Shown: positions 60,101-64,000 of the stretch, in pieces
Position numbering within the stretch: position 1 is the stretch's first letter
How the letters are laid out: every line of letters begins with the position of its first letter
The notes under the pieces: model-generated
What the model was told of the DNA's origin: nothing
Database searches by the model: none
Seen by the model: the letters and a program-made list of their open reading frames with translations, nothing else
Made by a program: the position numbers and the translations under genes
NCBI RefSeq assembly: GCF_963576675.1
Contig: NC_088919.1
Location: 41,748,501-41,812,500 of the forward strand
Reading direction: 5' to 3'
DNA: 64,000 nucleotides
Source: Euphorbia lathyris
Taxonomy: Eukaryota > Streptophyta > Magnoliopsida > Malpighiales > Euphorbiaceae

Positions 60101-60638
60101 TTTGGCTAGATTTGCTAGTTTTTATTCTTGACTTGTAATTTTCTCTTATCTCGCATATTTTGTCTTGATGACTATCTATAAACTTATGCATCTCTTATTC
60201 AAAATTGACTAATATTATGTGATGCTTATTTACGTATTGTGCTTTACGCTGATATGTCTTAATTGAACAAACAAAAAAAGAAAAAGAAATATACTCAGTA
60301 CACATTAGACTTGATACATCTGCTCTGATAATGTTTTCCCATAACTCTGATATCAAACTAACCATGTATCAAAACTGAGTAAAAACATATTCCACACATT
60401 GACCTCTTCTGAAAGCTGACCTAGACTCATCTGAATTAGATCTTGGAAGGTCTAGAACTGAACTAAGTTAGTATAAGCATGTCTTAATTTTACTCAATTA
60501 AATCTTAGAAGGTTTAGAGTTAAGTTAAGTTAATAGATGCAACCCTTACGGGGGAATAATTTCAGAAGCATAAAAATAATATCAATCATGGGGAATCTCA
60601 ATACTGAGTTCCATCAATTAAATATTTTGCCAACATCA
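60101..60638 (+). other. 3' non-coding region of the copia element
   Basis: AT-rich, with further CTGAC/CTGAG words and a near-duplicate TCTTGGAAGGT / TCTTAGAAGGT pair (60451, 60507). No gene. Confidence 0.5.
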
Positions 60639-60651
60639 AAATGGGGGAGTT
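60639..60651 (+). other. Polypurine tract
   Basis: AAATGGGGGAGTT directly before the 3' LTR; typical of plant copia elements. Confidence 0.85.
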
Positions 60652-62144
60652 TGTTGAAACACCTTTCCACATGATTTTGATTTGACAAAATTATTTAAGT
60701 TAATTCATGATTAAGGGACAATTAAATTTAAGTGTTTTGATTTAATTGTACTAATATGTTTGTTCAATGTTGAGTATAAATATAAATGCAAATGGAAATA
60801 AAAAGTAAGACAGGACGAAGTCAGCATGAGAACACAGCACAAACTGAGTGGAATGTAACTCATCGTGATAGAAGATGAGTCATCTTCAGAACAGAAGCTT
60901 AAAGATCAAGCTAATCAACGAAGCTGAGTAAAACGGAACTCAGTATCAAAAGTAGTGAAGTCTTCTTGAGAACTATATCTTGCAGAACGAAGCTGACCAT
61001 GGAAGCTGAGTAAAAGAGAACTCAGTATCTGAATTGGCAACAATCAAAGACAGCGGTTATCAAAGTCAAACTGAGTGATCTTCAGGACAGCGCGAATGAT
61101 CCGTTTGCTAAAAGACAAGATCCGACAGCTGTGTGCACCAATAATAGAAACCTTGGAATTATGAAAAAGCCAATTTCGAGATGCATGGGTCAACTGTTCT
61201 TTTGCTAAAAGACGAACTGGCACAAAAAGACGAAACCTGCAGGAAGAAGACAAACTTGACGACTGCGGAATTCAGACGACAGGATTGGCCTACAAATCTG
61301 AAGTTGACCAGAACATGTCTCAAGATAAAGTCGTTTGAATCCAACGGATAACTCTAGATTCAAATCATTAGGCTTCAGACTTCAACTATAAAAGGACAAG
61401 TTCATTCTTGGATCCTTTGCCGATTGCCAAGAGAACAAAAAAAAAAGCATACATACAAAGCACATCAAAACAAGAGAAAGATCTTACACCAAACTTCTAT
61501 TTCTGTGTAAAAGCTAGAGTGATTTCTTTGTAATTATCTAAAGTGTTCTTTGTCTAAAAAAGAACAATTTTGTATCAATCGTAGTATTGAGAGAGTGTGT
61601 TGAGTACTCGGTGTTAAGTACTCAGTGGTAGAGAAATCTAGGTGTTCGGTTATAGCACTTAGTAGGAGTTGAGTAGACGAATAGAGGACGGTACTCTTGC
61701 ATATTCAACTGCCTTGTAAACGGTTTGCGCTCTACCTTTAAAGAGCTCAGTATTGGATTTAAAAAGCCCGAAGGGATTCTGGGGACTGGACGTAGGCGGA
61801 GAGGCCGAACCAGGATAAGTCGTGCTGAGTAACTTCTAACTCTCTTTCAATATATATCTGTATGTGTTGCTTGCTATATTTACTCAGTATATAAATTGTT
61901 TAAGCTGACACTGAGTAAATCAGAGTGCTGAGTTGGAAGCTGACCACAAAAGTGTCATTTCCCAACTCACAAGTAAAACAGTTCTAGTCAGTATCTGACT
62001 AAAGCCGTCTTACGCCTCACTTGGCCGCGCTGACCAAAGCTGAGTTACGAAACTCTAAGAATTAAATTAAGTCAGCGTAATTAAAGCGAAAAAATTACAT
62101 TAGTTCCTAATCCCCCCCTTGGAACTAATCACACGGGACCAACA
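60652..62144 (+). repeat. 3' LTR of the copia element
   Basis: 1,493 bp; about 40 differences to the 5' LTR and a much shorter C-run (62112-62118). Confidence 0.95.
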
Positions 62145-62149
62145 CAACC

Positions 62150-62745
62150 AACTGATCTAACCTTTCTTCCACAAAACGATGAGAACCACTCCCAGCTTCC
62201 CATGTAAAGGGATATCCCTTCATTTTCAGACTAACCAGTTCACATTCATCAAGTGCTTCCTGAAAACCCTCAAGTAACCAATAGGCCCTAGGTGGCCCTC
62301 CTCTTTTTTCAGAATTGCTAGTAATGTCATTGAAGTCACCATCGCAGCACCATGGTTGTCTGTCCGGTTTGAACAATGCTTTTAGCTGTTGCCATGCTTC
62401 TTTTCTACGGCTTCTTTCCGGAAACCCATAGTAGCACGTTAGTCTCCATGACTGTAAGCCCCTCATTGATATATGTGCATCAATATAATTAGAAGTTGTC
62501 GATGAAACAACCAGATTAACACTGCTACGCTAAAATAATGCAATACCACCACTATGACCTCTCCCATCAACTATATAATATTCCTCAAAACCCAGTTTCC
62601 TACAAACTGCTTGAACCTTGAATTCCTTAATCATCGTTTCCATTAGGAATATAATTAAGGGTTTAAGGACACGAACCAAATCCCAAAGGACGTTAACTGT
62701 TCGGGGGTTGCCCAAGCCCCGACAGTTCCAACTGATAAGACTCAT
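62150..62745 (-). pseudogene. LINE ORF2, endonuclease part
   Basis: ATG at 62745: MSLISWNCRGLGNPRTV is the APE-type endonuclease start of plant L1. METMIKE keeps the catalytic Glu region and CDGDFNDI the later Asp. A shift or stop near 62530-62470 splits it. At 62150 it reaches the copia TSD, and the frame picks up at 50103. Confidence 0.9.
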
Positions 62746-62912
62746 GGCCCTGGGCGGACCTGTCCTTCAGGTCTCGCCCCTCCTCCGATTTTTAGATCCT
62801 AGGGAAAACTCTGTTGAAATTCCATGAAAGTGTCAGTTGTGCGCTGCCGTTTAGGGTCTAGAATGAGAGAATCATCATTGGCTGATTCATAGATTGTATT
62901 TAAGCATGTAGC
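62746..62912 (-). pseudogene. LINE ORF1, C-terminal end
   Basis: Minus-strand frame with SLILDPKRQRT, close to the LDPKRRRT-type ending of plant L1 ORF1 proteins. The rest of ORF1 was separated by the LTR that starts at 62913. Confidence 0.6.
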
Positions 62913-63049
62913 TGTAGACACCGAGTCGGAGGACCTGTGATGAAAACCCATGGCAGACGGTTAGAGCGGTTGATTCCAGTAATAAAAAAATAAAAAAATA
63001 TAAAAACAAAAAAACCACGAAAGGGTCCTGAGGGATTGCGTGTCCTCAA

Positions 63050-63420
63050 ATAGGCAGCTCGCGGGTGCCCAACGAACGGGGGGCGTTGTCCAATGCACGG
63101 CGCGCCTAAGGATCGTTGGGCGAGTGCCTAGCGGCGTTGGGTGAGCGCCCAGCAGCGACCGGCGCGCGCCCGACGGCAGTTGCGCGCACGCCCAATGACA
63201 GTTGGGCGCACGCCCAATGACAGTTGGGCGCGCGCACCCAGCCAGCGTTGGGCGCGCGCACTCAGCCAGCGTTAGGCGTCACCCAACCTGTGTTGGGCGT
63301 CCGCCCAACGCCTGTTGGGCGCGCGCCCAACCTGCGTTGGGCGTCCGCCCAACGCTAGTTGAGCGTCGTCCAACTTCATGTTGGGCGTCCAACCAACACC
63401 CGTTGGGCGCACGCCCAACT
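63050..63420. repeat. GC-rich array of GTTGGGCG / CGCCCAAC palindromes
   Basis: Around fifteen partial repeats of GTTGGGCG-N2-CGCCCAAC type stand just upstream of the TATA box. A frame across it (63202-63480) is a by-product of the repeat. Confidence 0.85.
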
Positions 63421-63434
63421 TTGGGATTCGTGCC

Positions 63435-63441
63435 TATAAAA
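63435..63441 (+). promoter_or_regulatory. TATA box of the Tat-type LTR
   Basis: TATAAAA within a small inverted repeat (GTGCCTATAAAAGGCAC), followed about 30 bp later by the probable transcript start region. Confidence 0.7.
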
Positions 63442-64000
63442 GGCACGGATCCCTATGCATTCAAGATGGAGGAATTTTGAGAGTTTCTCACTCTAAAACA
63501 TTTTTTAGAGAGAGAAAGTGATTTTTTTTTTGGAAAAAAACATTTTTTTTCCTAAAAAATTTGAAAATTCCCAAAAGTTGAATATTTTTACCGAACACAA
63601 AAAACACCAAAAATCATAACTCGTGGAATCAACCGACATCAAGCCGTCAATACCGATCTTGAGGTATTATCCGAGGACTAGACTCGTTTTATTTATTTAT
63701 TTATTTCCTTTATTTCATTTATTTATTTAGTCTATAGTTTTTATTACTTTAAGTTATTTATTTATCACATTTATTTATTCCGCATTTATTTAATTCCCGT
63801 CTCGTATTAAATAAATGTTTTGCTTTGTTTTGAAATAAAAACCTCGTTTTAAAGTCCCAATACGAACCGTGACCCAATTTAAGGGTAGTTCGGGATTAAA
63901 ACGTTGTAAATATAGATTTTAAAAATATTTTTAAATAACGTTTTGAAATAAAACATCGTTTTAGGAGTCTCCGTTATAGACTATGATCCAATTTGGGTAG

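Larger units (their letters stand above)
50104..62144 (+). mobile_element. Sirevirus-like Ty1/copia retrotransposon, 12.0 kb, inserted in the LINE
   Basis: LTRs 50104-51599 and 60652-62144; TSD CAACC on both sides (50099-50103, 62145-62149). Order: PBS, gag with three zinc knuckles, protease, integrase, RT, RNase H, then a long second ORF of the envelope-like type: the Sirevirus layout (SIRE/Maximus). LTRs differ at about 40 positions by eye, so it is older than the two gypsy elements. All long ORFs carry stops. Confidence 0.95.
46607..62912 (-). mobile_element. L1-type LINE, interrupted by a copia element and cut by a Tat LTR
   Basis: Minus-strand order: end of ORF1 (62912-62746), endonuclease (62745-62150), [copia 62144-50104], then remaining ORF2 (50103-46636). 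A poly-A-like end with AATAAA near 46605-46640 marks the 3' end. The endonuclease frame continues exactly across the copia insertion once one TSD copy is removed. The 5' end is lost to the Tat LTR at 62913. Confidence 0.9.
62913..64000 (+). repeat. Tat-type LTR, right end outside the window
   Basis: Begins TGTAGACACCGAGTCGG, a start I recall from Tat/Ogre LTRs, inside LINE ORF1. GC-rich array at 63050-63420, TATA box at 63435-63441, then AG-rich leader DNA and an AT-rich U5-like part to the window edge. Because its left flank is LINE DNA it is either a 5' LTR or a solo LTR. Confidence 0.7.

Noticed and set aside
63202..63480. Frame with GRAHPASVGRAHSASV-type repeats
   Set aside because: Direct translation of the GC-palindrome array; no evidence of use.

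Overview
This is nuclear DNA of a flowering plant, probably a eudicot (inference). I see no intact ordinary host gene, no rRNA or tRNA gene and no CRISPR array. Almost all of the 64 kb is nested transposable elements: Ty3/gypsy of the Tat and chromovirus types, a Ty1/copia Sirevirus-like element, L1-type LINEs, a MULE, gene-carrying MULE-like elements, and foldback, hAT and other MITE-like elements. Two small fragments of host genes sit inside mobile elements.

Layout. 1-9.5 kb: a Tat-type Ty3/gypsy element (+) with a decayed gag-pol. Downstream of pol, on the opposite strand, is a six-exon plant mobile domain (PMD) gene whose frame is fully open (8941 to 5915, 651 codons). 9.5-16.9 kb: a young chromovirus-like gypsy element (-), LTRs 923 bp each, with an extra piece of its own leader outside its 3' LTR. 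16.9-20.8 kb: remnant of a Tat-type LTR, then a broken antisense gene of the 'putative gypsy type transposon' family, then a PPT and a 501-bp LTR. 20.8-23.6 kb: decayed MULE transposase (-) with a C-terminal OTU-like cysteine protease. 24.0-25.4 kb: decayed LINE (+). 26.3-32.7 kb: three large foldback units embedded in TA microsatellites, two of them a 2,041-bp tandem duplication. 32.8-39.0 kb: a 5'-truncated LINE with target-site duplication (TSD), two long-TIR MULE-like elements that carry host gene pieces (glutaredoxin-like N terminus; SIAMESE-related CDK inhibitor), a TIR MITE, a hAT MITE and a LINE RNase H fragment. 39.97-46.53 kb: a complete young gypsy element (-) with 853-bp LTRs and a perfect AATTT TSD. 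46.6-62.9 kb: an L1 LINE (-) split by a 12.04-kb Sirevirus-like copia element (+; 50104-62144; TSD CAACC) with an envelope-like second ORF. 62.9-64 kb: the start of another Tat-type LTR, inserted into the LINE's ORF1.

Relative ages follow from nesting and from LTR differences counted by eye. The LINE is older than the copia element, whose LTRs differ by roughly 40 positions in 1.5 kb. The two chromovirus-like elements are the youngest, with seven LTR differences each. Most recognisable coding lesions are single nonsense codons, many explainable as C-to-T or G-to-A changes, as expected of methylated, silenced repeats. Against that background the open PMD gene stands out most.
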